Assembly: GCA_949286725.1 (NCBI GenBank)
Contig: CASECZ010000001.1
Location: 62,001-126,000, forward strand
Direction of reading: 5' to 3'
DNA length: 64,000 nucleotides
From: an uncultured Clostridia bacterium
Lineage (GTDB): Bacteria > Bacillota > Clostridia > Christensenellales > CAG-917
The notes below the pieces were generated by a model. It did no database searches, had not been told where the DNA came from, and saw only the letters and a program-made list of their open reading frames with translations. Made by a program: the position numbers and the translations under genes. The stretch's first letter is position 1. Each line of letters begins with the position of its first letter. Shown here piece after piece: positions 16,173-24,356 of this stretch.

Positions 16173-17075
16173 TTATTTAATCAACATAAGAGCACGCCAG
16201 TCGTCGCAAGCCATGGAGTTCACGGTTTTGAAACCGCACTTTGCGTAACATTCGGCAACTTCGTCAAGTCTGTCGGCGATGATGCCCGACAGAATGAGCC
16301 TGCCACCCTGCTCCATATGGTTGCCCACGTCGGGAGCCAACCGCATAAGCACGTCGGCGGTGATATTTGCAAACACGAGGTCGGCTTTCTCGTTGCCTTT
16401 GAGCAAGTCGGCTTGTTCCACGGTGCACTCGACGCCGTTCAATGCGGCGTTTCTCTGCGCCGCCTCGACCGCCTGAGCGTCCACGTCGCACATATACACG
16501 GAACGCGCCCCGCATATCGCCGCGGCAATGCCGAGTATTCCGCTGCCGCACCCGACGTCGATTACGCTTTTGCCGCCTACGTCGCCCATAAGTTCCAGAC
16601 ACATACGCGTGGTGGCGTGCTCGCCCGTGCCGAACGCCATACCGGGGTCGAGCCGCATTATGCGTTCACCCTCGGCGGCGTCGTAACGTATCCAGGTCGG
16701 CACAACCGTAACCGAGGACGTTACAATGGGTTTGTAGTACTTCTTCCACTCGTTAGCCCAGTCCGCCTCGTCGATGTACGACGAGTTGATTTCTCCGTAA
16801 CGCACGCCGTGTTCCGCCATCTCGGCAAGCCGTTTGTGAAGCGCAGGAAGAAAGGCGTCGTCGTCTTCCGCGACGACGGTGGAAACCTTGACTTCCTCGC
16901 CTGCGCGCAACACCGCCTCGTCGACGTAATCCCACACGACGTCGCTCTTTATGAGGTCGGCGAAGTCCTCTCTGTCGATTACACTTACTCCCTGTGCGCC
17001 TGCGTCGAACATAGCGCAGGACACCAGTTCGGAGTCGTCGTGATTGGTTGTGACCGTAATAAGCTGATATTTCAT
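16173..17075 (-). CDS. prmA: Ribosomal protein L11 methyltransferase
   Basis: PrmA trimethylates L11. The 300-residue protein has the SAM-binding core PGMAFGTGEHATTRMCLELM near residue 155, VIDVGCGSGILGIAAA near 180 and the NPPY-like FANITADVLMRLAP near 245. The ATG at 17075 is the natural start, but no ribosome binding site precedes it; the codon lies at the end of a terminator-like U-run. Its expression may thus depend on read-through from dnaJ. Confidence 0.94.
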   Translation of the reverse strand: MKYQLITVTTNHDDSELVSCAMFDAGAQGVSVIDREDFADLIKSDVVWDYVDEAVLRAGEEVKVSTVVAEDDDAFLPALHKRLAEMAEHGVRYGEINSSYIDEADWANEWKKYYKPIVTSSVTVVPTWIRYDAAEGERIMRLDPGMAFGTGEHATTRMCLELMGDVGGKSVIDVGCGSGILGIAAAICGARSVYMCDVDAQAVEAAQRNAALNGVECTVEQADLLKGNEKADLVFANITADVLMRLAPDVGNHMEQGGRLILSGIIADRLDEVAECYAKCGFKTVNSMACDDWRALMLIK

Positions 17076-17081
17076 TTTTAC

Positions 17082-17125
17082 AAAAATAGGCGGCTAAACA
17101 GTCCGTAAGAACTGCTTAAACCGCC
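17082..17125 (-). terminator. Terminator-like hairpin between dnaJ and prmA
   Basis: On the minus strand an imperfect 13-bp stem (17125-17111 with 17102-17089; ends GGCGG/CCGCC) is followed by UAUUUUUG. The prmA ATG follows 6 bases later. It should reduce transcription into prmA, rsmE and mtaB, giving more chaperone than methylase mRNA. Confidence 0.65.
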
Positions 17126-17132
17126 TTTTGTG

Positions 17133-18299
17133 TTAATTTTTGTCTCTGTATTCCTTCTTGCGCGGGAACTGTTTGATTTCGAAACAGCCGTCCAGTTTGT
17201 GGAGCAAATCCTTCTGTTCGCGCGTGAGGCTCTTGGGTACTTCGACCACGACTTTGACGTACAGGTCGCCGTTGTCGTTTGCGCGGAGTTTCTTTACGCC
17301 GCAGCCTTTGAGACGGAATATCGTGCCCGACTGCGTTCCCTCGGGTATCTTCAATTCCTGAGGATTGCGCAACGTGGGTATGAATACCGTACAACCCAAA
17401 GCCGCCTCCGCGATGGTGAGCGGAAGTTCCAGTTGCAGGTCGCTGCCGCTTCTGCGGAAGAGCTTGTGCGGACGCACCGCAATTTCCACGACGAGCGAAC
17501 CGCGTTCGCCGCCGTTGCGTCCGCCGTTGCCTTCGCCTGCGTAAGTAATTGTCTGTCCGTTGTCGATACCTGCGGGGACGTTGACCGTGATTTCGCGCAC
17601 GCGTTCCACTCTGCCCTGACCGTTGCAGGACTTGCAGGTTTCCGTTATCACCTTTCCTCTGCCCTTACAGACGGGACAAACGCCCGTCGAAGTGAACTGT
17701 CCGAAAGGAGTGCGTTGCGTCTGCGTGACCTGTCCCGTGCCGTGGCAGTTGGTACAGGTCTTGTATGCTTTGCCGTCTTTGGCGCCCGTGCCGTTGCAAT
17801 CCGCGCACGACTCCACGCGCCTGACGCTTATTTTCTTCTGAACACCGAACGCCGCCTCTTCGAAAGTCAAAGTGAGACCGACGCGGATATCGCTGCCGCG
17901 CTGGGGAGCATTGGCTCTCGACTGCTGCGACCTGCCTCCTCCGAAGCCGCTGAAAATGCTGGAGAAGATGTCGTCCATATCGAAGCCGAATCCGCCCGAG
18001 CCCTGCGAACCGCCGAAACCGCCGAAACCTCCGAAACCGCCCGAGCCGCTTCCCGGCGACGGACCGTTCTCGGTGCCGTAAGCGTCGTAAGCCGCGCGTT
18101 TGTCGGCGTCGGACAGGACGTCGTAAGCGTGGTTGATTTCCTTGAACTTTGCCTCGGCGTTTTTCTTTTCGGACTCGCTGGCGTTGGTGTATAGGTCGGG
18201 GTGATATTTTTTGGCAAGTTTGCGGTAGGCGGATTTAATCTCGTCTCCCGACGCTTTCTTGTCCACCCCCAATATCTCGTAATAGTCCTTGTCTGCCAT
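17133..18299 (-). CDS. dnaJ: Chaperone DnaJ (Hsp40)
   Basis: DnaJ stimulates DnaK ATPase and delivers substrates. Domain order is standard for the 388 residues: J domain with HPD at YHPDLYTN (about residue 33), Gly/Phe-rich linker (about 78-110), four CxxCxGxG zinc repeats between about 150 and 215 ([32 protein letters not shown]), and the C-terminal beta domains. It is third of the chaperone genes after hrcA, separated from dnaK by about 120 bases with two strong hairpins. Confidence 0.97.
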   Translation of the reverse strand: MADKDYYEILGVDKKASGDEIKSAYRKLAKKYHPDLYTNASESEKKNAEAKFKEINHAYDVLSDADKRAAYDAYGTENGPSPGSGSGGFGGFGGFGGSQGSGGFGFDMDDIFSSIFSGFGGGRSQQSRANAPQRGSDIRVGLTLTFEEAAFGVQKKISVRRVESCADCNGTGAKDGKAYKTCTNCHGTGQVTQTQRTPFGQFTSTGVCPVCKGRGKVITETCKSCNGQGRVERVREITVNVPAGIDNGQTITYAGEGNGGRNGGERGSLVVEIAVRPHKLFRRSGSDLQLELPLTIAEAALGCTVFIPTLRNPQELKIPEGTQSGTIFRLKGCGVKKLRANDNGDLYVKVVVEVPKSLTREQKDLLHKLDGCFEIKQFPRKKEYRDKN

Positions 18300-18340
18300 A
18301 AATATTCGTGCCCTGAGGCTTACCTTCCTTTATAGTCTTA

Positions 18341-18414
18341 AAGCGCGCGGGTGCGCGCTTGCGTTCACGGCGTTTCAGCCGAACACGCGGCGGAACCCCG
18401 TGCAGGGTTCCGCC
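18341..18414 (-). other. Two hairpins in the dnaK-dnaJ gap
   Basis: A perfect 10-bp stem (18389-18398 with 18405-18414) and a perfect 8-bp stem AAGCGCGC / GCGCGCTT (18341-18360) lie between dnaK and dnaJ. Neither has a clear U-run. They are probably mRNA-stabilising or partial-termination structures setting the dnaK:dnaJ ratio. Confidence 0.6.
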
Positions 18415-18423
18415 GTGCATTGT

Positions 18424-20310
18424 TTAGTCTTCCCAACCGCCTTCGGGAGGGGTCATGTTGTCGCCGTCGTTGACGACACCGTCGTCACCGCCGTTGTAGC
18501 CGCCCGCGTTACTACCTGCCGCGTTGGGGTCGAAGCCCGCCTGACGCGCAGCCTCCGCAGCCGCTTCGGGGTTCTCCTGATAGAACTTCGTGAAGATGGG
18601 GTCGGAAACCTTGCTGAGTTTGGACACCACGTCTTTCACAGCGTCTTCGCTGTCGGCTTTTTCAAGACCTTCGCGCGCTGCCTTGATGGCGTCTTTGAGT
18701 GCCGTCTTGTCGGCGTCGGAAATCTTGTCGCCGTTGTCGCTCTCGAATTTCTCGATGACGAACACGAGCTGTTCCGCATTGTTCTTTGCGTCGACGAGGT
18801 TCTTGCGTTTCTCGTCTTCTTCGGCGTACTTCTCGGCGTCCTTGATTGCGGCGTCGATATCGCTTTCGGAAAGGTTGCTGGACGCGGTTATCGTGATGGA
18901 CTGAGACTTGTTGGTGCCCTTATCCACCGCTTTGACGGACACTATGCCGTTTGCGTCGATATCGAAGGTGACTTCGATCTGCGGCACTCCGCGAGGTGCG
19001 GGAGCAATGCCCGTAAGCTCGAATCTGCCGAGGGTCTTGTTGTCGCGTGCGAACTTTCTCTCGCCTTGCAGGACGTGAATGTCGACCGAGGTCTGATGAT
19101 CCGCCGCCGTGGAGAATATCTGCGACTTGCTGGTAGGAATGGTCGTGTTGCGGTCGATCAGTTTGGTGAACACGCCGCCCAGAGTTTCGATGCCGAGGGA
19201 CAGAGGCGTTACGTCGAGCAACAGCATATCCTTGACTTCGCCTGCGAGCACGCCTGCCTGAATTGCCGCGCCGATTGCGACGCATTCGTCGGGGTTGATG
19301 CCCTTGTAGGGGTCTTTACCCGTGAGTTTCTTGACCGCGTCATAGACTGCGGGGATACGGGTGGAGCCGCCGACCATAATGACCTTCGAGATGTCGTTGA
19401 CGGACAGACCCGCGTCTTTGAGTGCCTGTTGAGTCGGAATGACGGTCTTCTGAACGAGGTCTTCGGTCAGAGAGTCGAACTTGGCACGGGTGAGGTCCAT
19501 ATCGAGGTGTTTGGGTGCGCCGTTGACCATTGCGATGAAGGGCAACGAAATCTTGGCTTTGGTGACGCCGGACAGGTCGATTTTGGCTTTTTCCGCCGCT
19601 TCCTTGATTCTCTGCATCGCCATCTTGTCGCCGGAGAGGTCAACGCCCTCTTTTGCCTTGAATTCGCTGACAATCCAGTCCATTATGCGCTTGTCGAAGT
19701 CGTCGCCGCCCAGACGGTTGTTGCCGCTGGTTGCAAGCACTTCGAAAACGCCGTCGCCGAGTTCCAGCACCGAGACGTCGAACGTGCCGCCACCGAGGTC
19801 GAATATCAGGACTTTCTGCTGTTTGTTCTCGTCCTTGTCCACGCCGTAAGCAAGTGCCGCCGCCGTAGGCTCGTTGATGATACGCTTGACGTCCAGTCCC
19901 GCGATTTTACCTGCGTCCTTGGTCGCCTGTCTCTGCGAGTCGCTGAAATACGCGGGGACGGTGATTACCGCTTCGGTTATCTTTTCGCCGAGATACTTCT
20001 CTGCGTCGTTTTTCAGTTTGGTCAGTATCATTGCGGAGATCTCCTGCGGAGTGTACTCCTTGCCTTCGATCTTCACTTTGTGAGTGCTGCCCATCTCTCT
20101 CTTGATGGATATGACGGTGTGTTCGGGGTTGGCAACCGCCTGTCTCTTTGCGATTTCGCCGACCAGCCTTTCGCCGTCTTTGGTGAACGCCACCACGGAA
20201 GGCGTGGTGCGCATTCCTTCCGCATTGGGGATTACGACAGGCTCGCCGCCTTCCATAACCGCCACACACGAGTTAGTTGTTCCGAGGTCTATACCTATAA
20301 TTTTTCCCAT
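18424..20310 (-). CDS. dnaK: Chaperone DnaK (Hsp70)
   Basis: The 628-residue Hsp70 begins [20 protein letters not shown] with the phosphate-1 loop, has [19 protein letters not shown] near residue 170, [17 protein letters not shown] near 310, the linker [14 protein letters not shown] near 365 and a C-terminus ending PPEGGWED after a Gly/Asn-rich tail. The usual EEVD of eukaryotic forms is absent, as expected. ATG preceded by AGGAG. A 7-bp hairpin (20339-20363) lies in the grpE-dnaK gap. Confidence 0.98.
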   Translation of the reverse strand: MGKIIGIDLGTTNSCVAVMEGGEPVVIPNAEGMRTTPSVVAFTKDGERLVGEIAKRQAVANPEHTVISIKREMGSTHKVKIEGKEYTPQEISAMILTKLKNDAEKYLGEKITEAVITVPAYFSDSQRQATKDAGKIAGLDVKRIINEPTAAALAYGVDKDENKQQKVLIFDLGGGTFDVSVLELGDGVFEVLATSGNNRLGGDDFDKRIMDWIVSEFKAKEGVDLSGDKMAMQRIKEAAEKAKIDLSGVTKAKISLPFIAMVNGAPKHLDMDLTRAKFDSLTEDLVQKTVIPTQQALKDAGLSVNDISKVIMVGGSTRIPAVYDAVKKLTGKDPYKGINPDECVAIGAAIQAGVLAGEVKDMLLLDVTPLSLGIETLGGVFTKLIDRNTTIPTSKSQIFSTAADHQTSVDIHVLQGERKFARDNKTLGRFELTGIAPAPRGVPQIEVTFDIDANGIVSVKAVDKGTNKSQSITITASSNLSESDIDAAIKDAEKYAEEDEKRKNLVDAKNNAEQLVFVIEKFESDNGDKISDADKTALKDAIKAAREGLEKADSEDAVKDVVSKLSKVSDPIFTKFYQENPEAAAEAARQAGFDPNAAGSNAGGYNGGDDGVVNDGDNMTPPEGGWED

Positions 20311-20374
20311 AGTTGTGTCTCCTTTATAAACTTTTTTCCCGACCGGACTTTACGCTCGGTCGGTCGATTTCATT

Positions 20375-20947
20375 TTAACAGCCGACTTTGACGCTTGCGG
20401 GGCGCAGAACCTTTCCGTTCAGCTTATACCCCTTGGCGACAACGCCGATTACTTTGCCTTCGTTGCCCGCGGATTTTTCTCTTTCGACCGCAGTCATCAC
20501 GTTGGCGTCGAACTCCTTTCCCTCCGCCTCGATTTCGGTCAGACCGAACGAGTCCAGCGCGTCGAGAATCTGCCTCTCCATCATATTGAACCCCTGCAAC
20601 GCCGCTTCGTCCGTCAGATATTTGCGGGCAAGGTCGCAGTTGTCAAGCACGGTCAGCATCTTCTCGATAACCATCGCTTTGCCGAGATTCTTCATCTCTT
20701 CGGCAAGCGACGCGTTGCGCTTGCGGTAGTTGTCGAAGTCTGCTTGCAACCGCATCGCTATGTTGCGGGCGGACACACTCTCCGCCATGCACAACCCGAT
20801 GCGCTCTTCCAGGGCTTCGATGTACTTCTCGTCGCCCATTTCTTCGCGGTCGAGCACGACTTCCGTCGCGGATTTCTTCTCTTCCGCCGTTTCGGTGTGT
20901 TGCTCGGCTTTCACGTCTCTTTTATCTTTGAATTCCTTGTCTTTCAT
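20375..20947 (-). CDS. grpE: Nucleotide exchange factor GrpE
   Basis: GrpE releases ADP from DnaK. The 190-residue protein has an acidic N-terminal tail, a long helical segment (about 55-110, with ARNIAMRLQADFDNYRKRN), and the C-terminal beta domain with NPVMTAVE-like NVMTAVEREKSAG and VIGVVAKGYKLNGKVLRPASVKV. It starts 2 bases after hrcA. Its ribosome binding site AAGGA lies inside the end of hrcA. Confidence 0.95.
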   Translation of the reverse strand: MKDKEFKDKRDVKAEQHTETAEEKKSATEVVLDREEMGDEKYIEALEERIGLCMAESVSARNIAMRLQADFDNYRKRNASLAEEMKNLGKAMVIEKMLTVLDNCDLARKYLTDEAALQGFNMMERQILDALDSFGLTEIEAEGKEFDANVMTAVEREKSAGNEGKVIGVVAKGYKLNGKVLRPASVKVGC

Positions 20948-20949
20948 AT

Positions 20950-21990
20950 TCAGTCCTTATCGTTGTCAAGTACGGCTCCCAGCGTCTTTTTCATATAATC
21001 CAGCACGCCGATGACCTTTTTGTAATCCATTCTTTCGGGTCCGATGACGCCCGCTTTGCCCACAACCTCGTCGCCGATTTTGTAAGCCGCGGTGATTATC
21101 GCGCATTTGTCCACGCCGCTGTCCTCTTTGCCTATTCTCACCGAGAACTCTATGCTGTCCTGCGGTGCGGCAAGCAGTTCGGACACGCTGTCGTGGTCGG
21201 ATATCACGGCGAGGAAGTTCTTTGCGTCCTCGACGTTGTTGTATTCGGGATAATCCAACATTTTGAGCGCGCCCTCGACAACCACGTTGTCGCTGTGCTC
21301 CGCCATATAACTTTGGATTATCGTCAGCACCGCATCGAACACGTCGCGGAACCCGTCCAGTTCGTCGGCTATTTCGCCGTCAAGGTCAATGGAATCGAGT
21401 TCGCATATCATTCTGCCGCCGAACACCTTGTTCAAAAGCCGCGTTGCCGTCTCGACGTACTCCTGACGCAGATTTTCGTTGAGGTCAATCGTCTTGTCGG
21501 AGATGATACCGTGGTCGGTCACGATGAGCACAAGTCCTCTGCCCTTTTTGAGAGGCACGAGCTTGATCTCCTCTATCATAACATTGACGTTGCAGTTGCT
21601 GACGAAAAACGAGGTGTAGTTCGTCACATCGCTGATTATCTCCGCCGCACGCTTGGATATGTCCTTCACTTCGTCGAGTTTCTCGGTGAAACGGTTGCGG
21701 ATGAACGCCGTCTCGGCATCGGTCAACGCCTTTTCGTTGCTGGCGTCGATGTCGCCGACGTACATCTGATATGCGGGCTTCAACGGTACACGTCCTGCGG
21801 AAGTGTGAGGTTGTTCGACGTAACCCAACGCTTCGAGCGCGCTGAGCTCCGCCCTTATCGTCGCGGAACTGACTTCGGGCATATACTTGGTCTGTATGTC
21901 CGAACTGGATACCGGTTGCCCCGTTGCGATATATACGTCAACCAGCGCGTGCAGTATCTTCTTTTTTCTTTCGCTTAACTCCTTGCTCAT
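20950..21990 (-). CDS. hrcA: Heat-inducible transcription repressor HrcA
   Basis: HrcA represses chaperone genes by binding CIRCE and is activated by GroEL. The 346-residue protein has the winged-helix N-terminus LSERKKKILHALVDVYIATGQPVSSSDI (read in parts), SSATIRAELSALEALGYVEQPHTSAGRVP-type segment near residue 38, and the long C-terminal domain with IGPERMDYKKVIGVLDYM. A CIRCE element lies 32 bases upstream at the promoter, so the operon is autoregulated. Confidence 0.97.
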   Translation of the reverse strand: MSKELSERKKKILHALVDVYIATGQPVSSSDIQTKYMPEVSSATIRAELSALEALGYVEQPHTSAGRVPLKPAYQMYVGDIDASNEKALTDAETAFIRNRFTEKLDEVKDISKRAAEIISDVTNYTSFFVSNCNVNVMIEEIKLVPLKKGRGLVLIVTDHGIISDKTIDLNENLRQEYVETATRLLNKVFGGRMICELDSIDLDGEIADELDGFRDVFDAVLTIIQSYMAEHSDNVVVEGALKMLDYPEYNNVEDAKNFLAVISDHDSVSELLAAPQDSIEFSVRIGKEDSGVDKCAIITAAYKIGDEVVGKAGVIGPERMDYKKVIGVLDYMKKTLGAVLDNDKD

Positions 21991-22021
21991 ACTTACCTCG
22001 CATTACGGGAGCCGTCGTTTG

Positions 22022-22048
22022 CTAGCACTCCTTCGTCCTGACTGCTAA
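22022..22048 (-). promoter_or_regulatory. CIRCE operator of the hrcA operon
   Basis: Read on the minus strand, TTAGCAGTC and GAGTGCTAG flank a 9-base spacer. The known consensus is TTAGCACTC-N9-GAGTGCTAA, so each half differs at one position. It follows the -10 box directly, the classical position. Confidence 0.93.
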
Positions 22049-22049
22049 C

Positions 22050-22078
22050 AGTATATTTCTATGTCTGCCAAATGTCAA
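22050..22078 (-). promoter_or_regulatory. Promoter of the hrcA operon
   Basis: TTGACA (22078-22073), 17 bases, TATACT (22055-22050), overlapping CIRCE at the transcription start. Confidence 0.9.
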
Positions 22079-22221
22079 TAGTTTACGCCAAAAAAATAAA
22101 AAATTTCTTAATGATTCTTTCAACGCATGTTATTGATAATATCAATCCTTAATATCTACTGCTCCGCATGCCCTTTTTTCAACGTGTTTTCACGACAATA
22201 TCCACTCTGATTCAAAGCCTC

Positions 22222-22250
22222 TTGACACGGTGCGAATACTAAAATACAAT
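22222..22250 (+). promoter_or_regulatory. Promoter of the DUF3784-like gene, probably leaderless
   Basis: TTGACA (22222-22227), 17 bases, TACAAT (22245-22250). The ATG at 22257 lies 7 bases after the -10 box, where transcription should begin, and no ribosome binding site is present. Confidence 0.75.
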
Positions 22251-22256
22251 TTGATC

Positions 22257-22649
22257 ATGAGCGATTCCGACATAGTGGCACTCTGCATAACCGCATTTTT
22301 GGGTGCCGTGATAATTGCAATTTCCGTTGTCATGATGTGCGGCAAAGGCGCAATGCTTATTGCCGGTTTCAACACCATGCCGAAAAAAGAACGCGAAAAA
22401 TACGACGCCCGCGCCCTCTGCAAATTCGTCGGCGGCATTCTGCTCCCCGTAGGTATAACAATGCCCGCCGTGTTTCTGGGAGGATTTTACAAACTGAATT
22501 GGCTGATTTATCTCGTCATCGCAATCGACGTCGCCATTGTGATATTCGCAATCGTCTACGCAAATACGGGCAACCGCTTCCGCAACAAGACTTACGACGA
22601 TACAACCGTCGACAAGACCGACGGTAATTCCGACAACAGCCCCGAATAA
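22257..22649 (+). CDS. Small membrane protein, DUF3784-like
   Basis: A 130-residue protein with three membrane segments (about 4-26, 55-77, 83-103). The cytosolic loop LIAGFNTMPKKEREKYDARALCKFVG matches what I recall of DUF3784 proteins, a Firmicutes family of unknown function. The tail is charged and threonine-rich. I use the ATG at 22257; an in-frame GTG at 22230 lies inside the promoter and is unlikely. It stands alone between the heat-shock promoter and the tRNA-Thr region. Confidence 0.78.
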   Translation: MSDSDIVALCITAFLGAVIIAISVVMMCGKGAMLIAGFNTMPKKEREKYDARALCKFVGGILLPVGITMPAVFLGGFYKLNWLIYLVIAIDVAIVIFAIVYANTGNRFRNKTYDDTTVDKTDGNSDNSPE

Positions 22650-22760
22650 ACTTTTCCCCCGCACTGACGCAACCGTCCCCGCAACGACATTCCTTGCATT
22701 GACATCGGTAGTTTAAATTGCAATTACAACACCGTTATGTGTTATCTGAATAATAAAATC

Positions 22761-22800
22761 CGCTCTTTTGAGCGGGGCTTTGTGGAGCTGGTGGGCGGAT
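22761..22800 (+). repeat. 40-bp duplicate of the tRNA-Thr 3' end and its terminator
   Basis: Positions 22761-22800 are identical to 23021-23060. The second copy covers the last 18 bases of tRNA-Thr including CCA (23043-23060) plus the downstream terminator hairpin (GCTC-TTTT-GAGC, then on the minus strand past the tRNA end). The first copy has no tRNA body attached. A perfect tRNA-3'-end repeat is what tRNA-targeted integration or excision leaves behind. Confidence 0.85.
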
Positions 22801-22887
22801 GCGTAAGGAGCACATCGTGCGACGGAATAGCGGCAAGGGGGCAATCTGTTGCGCACGCTTTGTCGTCCTGCAGTTTGCTTTGCGGAC

Positions 22888-22976
22888 TAATCTCGGGGTC
22901 CCCGCAAAGTAAATACTTTGTGGGGTTAATCTCGGGGTCCCCGCAAAGTACCGCAACATAGTGAGGACACTTTGTG
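22888..22976. repeat. Tandem 24-bp repeat with palindromic hairpins
   Basis: A 24-base unit occurs identically at 22888-22911 and 22927-22950 (39-base period). Each unit contains CGGGGTCCCCG and ends CCCCGCAAAGTA. Each is followed by an inverted partner (TACTTTGTGGGG at 22914-22925 and ACTTTGTGGGG at 22969-22979), so hairpins of 11-12 bp form. The array lies between the two copies of the tRNA-Thr 3' repeat. No coding frame fits. Confidence 0.8.
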
Positions 22977-23042
22977 GGGTAAAATTCGGTACGAATCCGC
23001 CCGCGGCATAAAAAAAGCCTCGCTCTTTTGAGCGGGGCTTTG

Positions 23043-23118
23043 TGGAGCTGGTGGGCGGATTCGAACCGCCGACCTATTCATTACGAGTGAATCGCTCTGC
23101 CTGCTGAGCCACACCAGC
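23043..23118 (-). tRNA. tRNA-Thr (anticodon CGT)
   Basis: The 76-base cloverleaf has acceptor GCTGGTG / CACCAGC, anticodon stem ATTCA / TGAAT with loop CTCGTAA (anticodon CGT), T-arm GGCGG-TTCGAAT-CCGCC and encoded CCA. A hairpin and U-run follow on the minus strand at 23039-23011 as terminator. Confidence 0.96.
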
Positions 23119-23131
23119 AACTGTATGAGCG

Positions 23132-23160
23132 ATTATATCAAAGGCAGAGAAAAATTGCAA
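23132..23160 (-). promoter_or_regulatory. Promoter of tRNA-Thr
   Basis: TTGCAA (23160-23155), 17 bases, TATAAT (23137-23132), 14 bases before the tRNA. Confidence 0.85.
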
Positions 23161-23173
23161 CTGCTTTGACACA

Positions 23174-23250
23174 AAAAGTCACGCGAAAACGCTTTGAAAA
23201 GACTGCGTGACCGATTTGAAACAAAACGCGCGTCGCATTTGCGCCGCGCG
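23174..23250 (-). terminator. Two consecutive terminators after the GDPD gene
   Basis: The first has stem CGCGCG / CGCGCG (23250-23245, 23232-23227) then UUUUGUUU. The second has stem GTCACGC / GCGTGAC (23211-23205, 23184-23178) then UUUUUGUG. Together they insulate the tRNA-Thr promoter from the gene upstream. Confidence 0.8.
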
Positions 23251-23279
23251 TTGTCATCATTAAAAGTGTTACGCTTCGT

Positions 23280-24308
23280 TCAAAGCGCGCCTTTCAGCAC
23301 ATCGTAACACACGTCGGGTTTGTCGGACATAATGCAATCCGCCCCGATAGAATTCAGAAATTCGATGTCGTCGGCTTCGTTAATCGTCCAATACTGCACC
23401 GCTATATTGTAACGGTGCGCATATTCGATCAGTTCTTTTTTGCCGAGGAAGTTCAGCGACTTGCTGTACGGGATTTGCAACGCGCAGTAGCCTACCCCGC
23501 GTTTGTCGAGGTCGGCGTTCGTGAGATATGCAAACCAGAAGTCGAGCACTTCGCATATGGACGAGGAACGCAACATATCGGGATAGTTTTTGTCGACATA
23601 GGTCGTGATATCCTGATTGAACGTGCCGAAAACCACGTCGGCAAGCAAATCGTATTCAACGAGCGTTTCGTAAAGGATATCCGCGGCTTTTTTGCCCTCT
23701 TTGCCGTTGTTTTTTATTTCGATTATGTAACGGAATTTGCCGTATTCGACAGGTATTGCCTCAGCGACTTCATTGCTTGTCATATAGCTCAGCACTTCGT
23801 CGAGCGTGCATATGCGAAGATTCGCCGCGTCGATTTCCTCCTCGGTCAGATTGCGGAAAGGATACTCGCCATCGAGCTCGAAATTGTAGCCCATATTGAG
23901 ACGACGCAGTTCTTCCAGCGTGTAGTCCTCGGGTTTTGCTTTGTCGTCGCCCAGCACTTCCGTCGCGTCGGAGGTGCGGTTGAGCGTGTCGTCGTGCAAC
24001 AATATAAGCTGGTTGTCCTTGGTTATATGAAGGTCGAACTCCCAGATATCCACGGTATAACCGCCCGTCTTTGCCTCTTCAATGCCCAACATAAAGGCGT
24101 TGAGCGTGTTTTCGGGGGCAACGATACTGCCCGCTCTGTGCGCCGATACCATTGCGGTGCCCTCGGCGATATACGGATTGATTTCGCCGTTGAAATAGTC
24201 TTTCGCAACCGCACAATCGGAAATGCCCATAACGCAACACGTCACCCCGAACACAACTATGAACAGTCCGAGCAACACCCCGAACAATACTTTGAATTTC
24301 TTTTTCAT
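23280..24308 (-). CDS. Membrane-anchored glycerophosphodiester phosphodiesterase
   Basis: GDPD enzymes split glycerophosphodiesters into glycerol-3-phosphate and an alcohol. The 342-residue protein has an N-terminal membrane anchor (about residues 5-28), then the catalytic HRAG in AHRAGSIVAPENTLNAF near 60, EFDLHITKDNQLILLHDDTLNRT with the Glu/Asp ligands and second His near 95-115, and RYIIEIKN near 200. The C-terminus GADCIMSDKPD closes the TIM barrel. The ATG at 24308 follows GGAGATGAG. It lies 48 bases after the PAP2 gene on the same strand and is likely co-transcribed, suggesting lipid or teichoic-acid turnover at the membrane. Confidence 0.93.
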   Translation of the reverse strand: MKKKFKVLFGVLLGLFIVVFGVTCCVMGISDCAVAKDYFNGEINPYIAEGTAMVSAHRAGSIVAPENTLNAFMLGIEEAKTGGYTVDIWEFDLHITKDNQLILLHDDTLNRTSDATEVLGDDKAKPEDYTLEELRRLNMGYNFELDGEYPFRNLTEEEIDAANLRICTLDEVLSYMTSNEVAEAIPVEYGKFRYIIEIKNNGKEGKKAADILYETLVEYDLLADVVFGTFNQDITTYVDKNYPDMLRSSSICEVLDFWFAYLTNADLDKRGVGYCALQIPYSKSLNFLGKKELIEYAHRYNIAVQYWTINEADDIEFLNSIGADCIMSDKPDVCYDVLKGAL

Positions 24309-24356
24309 CTCATCTCCGAACGGTGCGCGTACATTATGCGCGCACACCGTAAGCGT

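Noticed and set aside
18389..18414. Full terminator between dnaK and dnaJ
   Set aside because: The stem is strong but no U-run follows and dnaJ has no separate promoter, so it is listed only as a hairpin.
22735..23120. Overlapping frames in the tRNA-Thr repeat region
   Set aside because: They run through the tRNA and repeats and their translations duplicate only because the DNA does.
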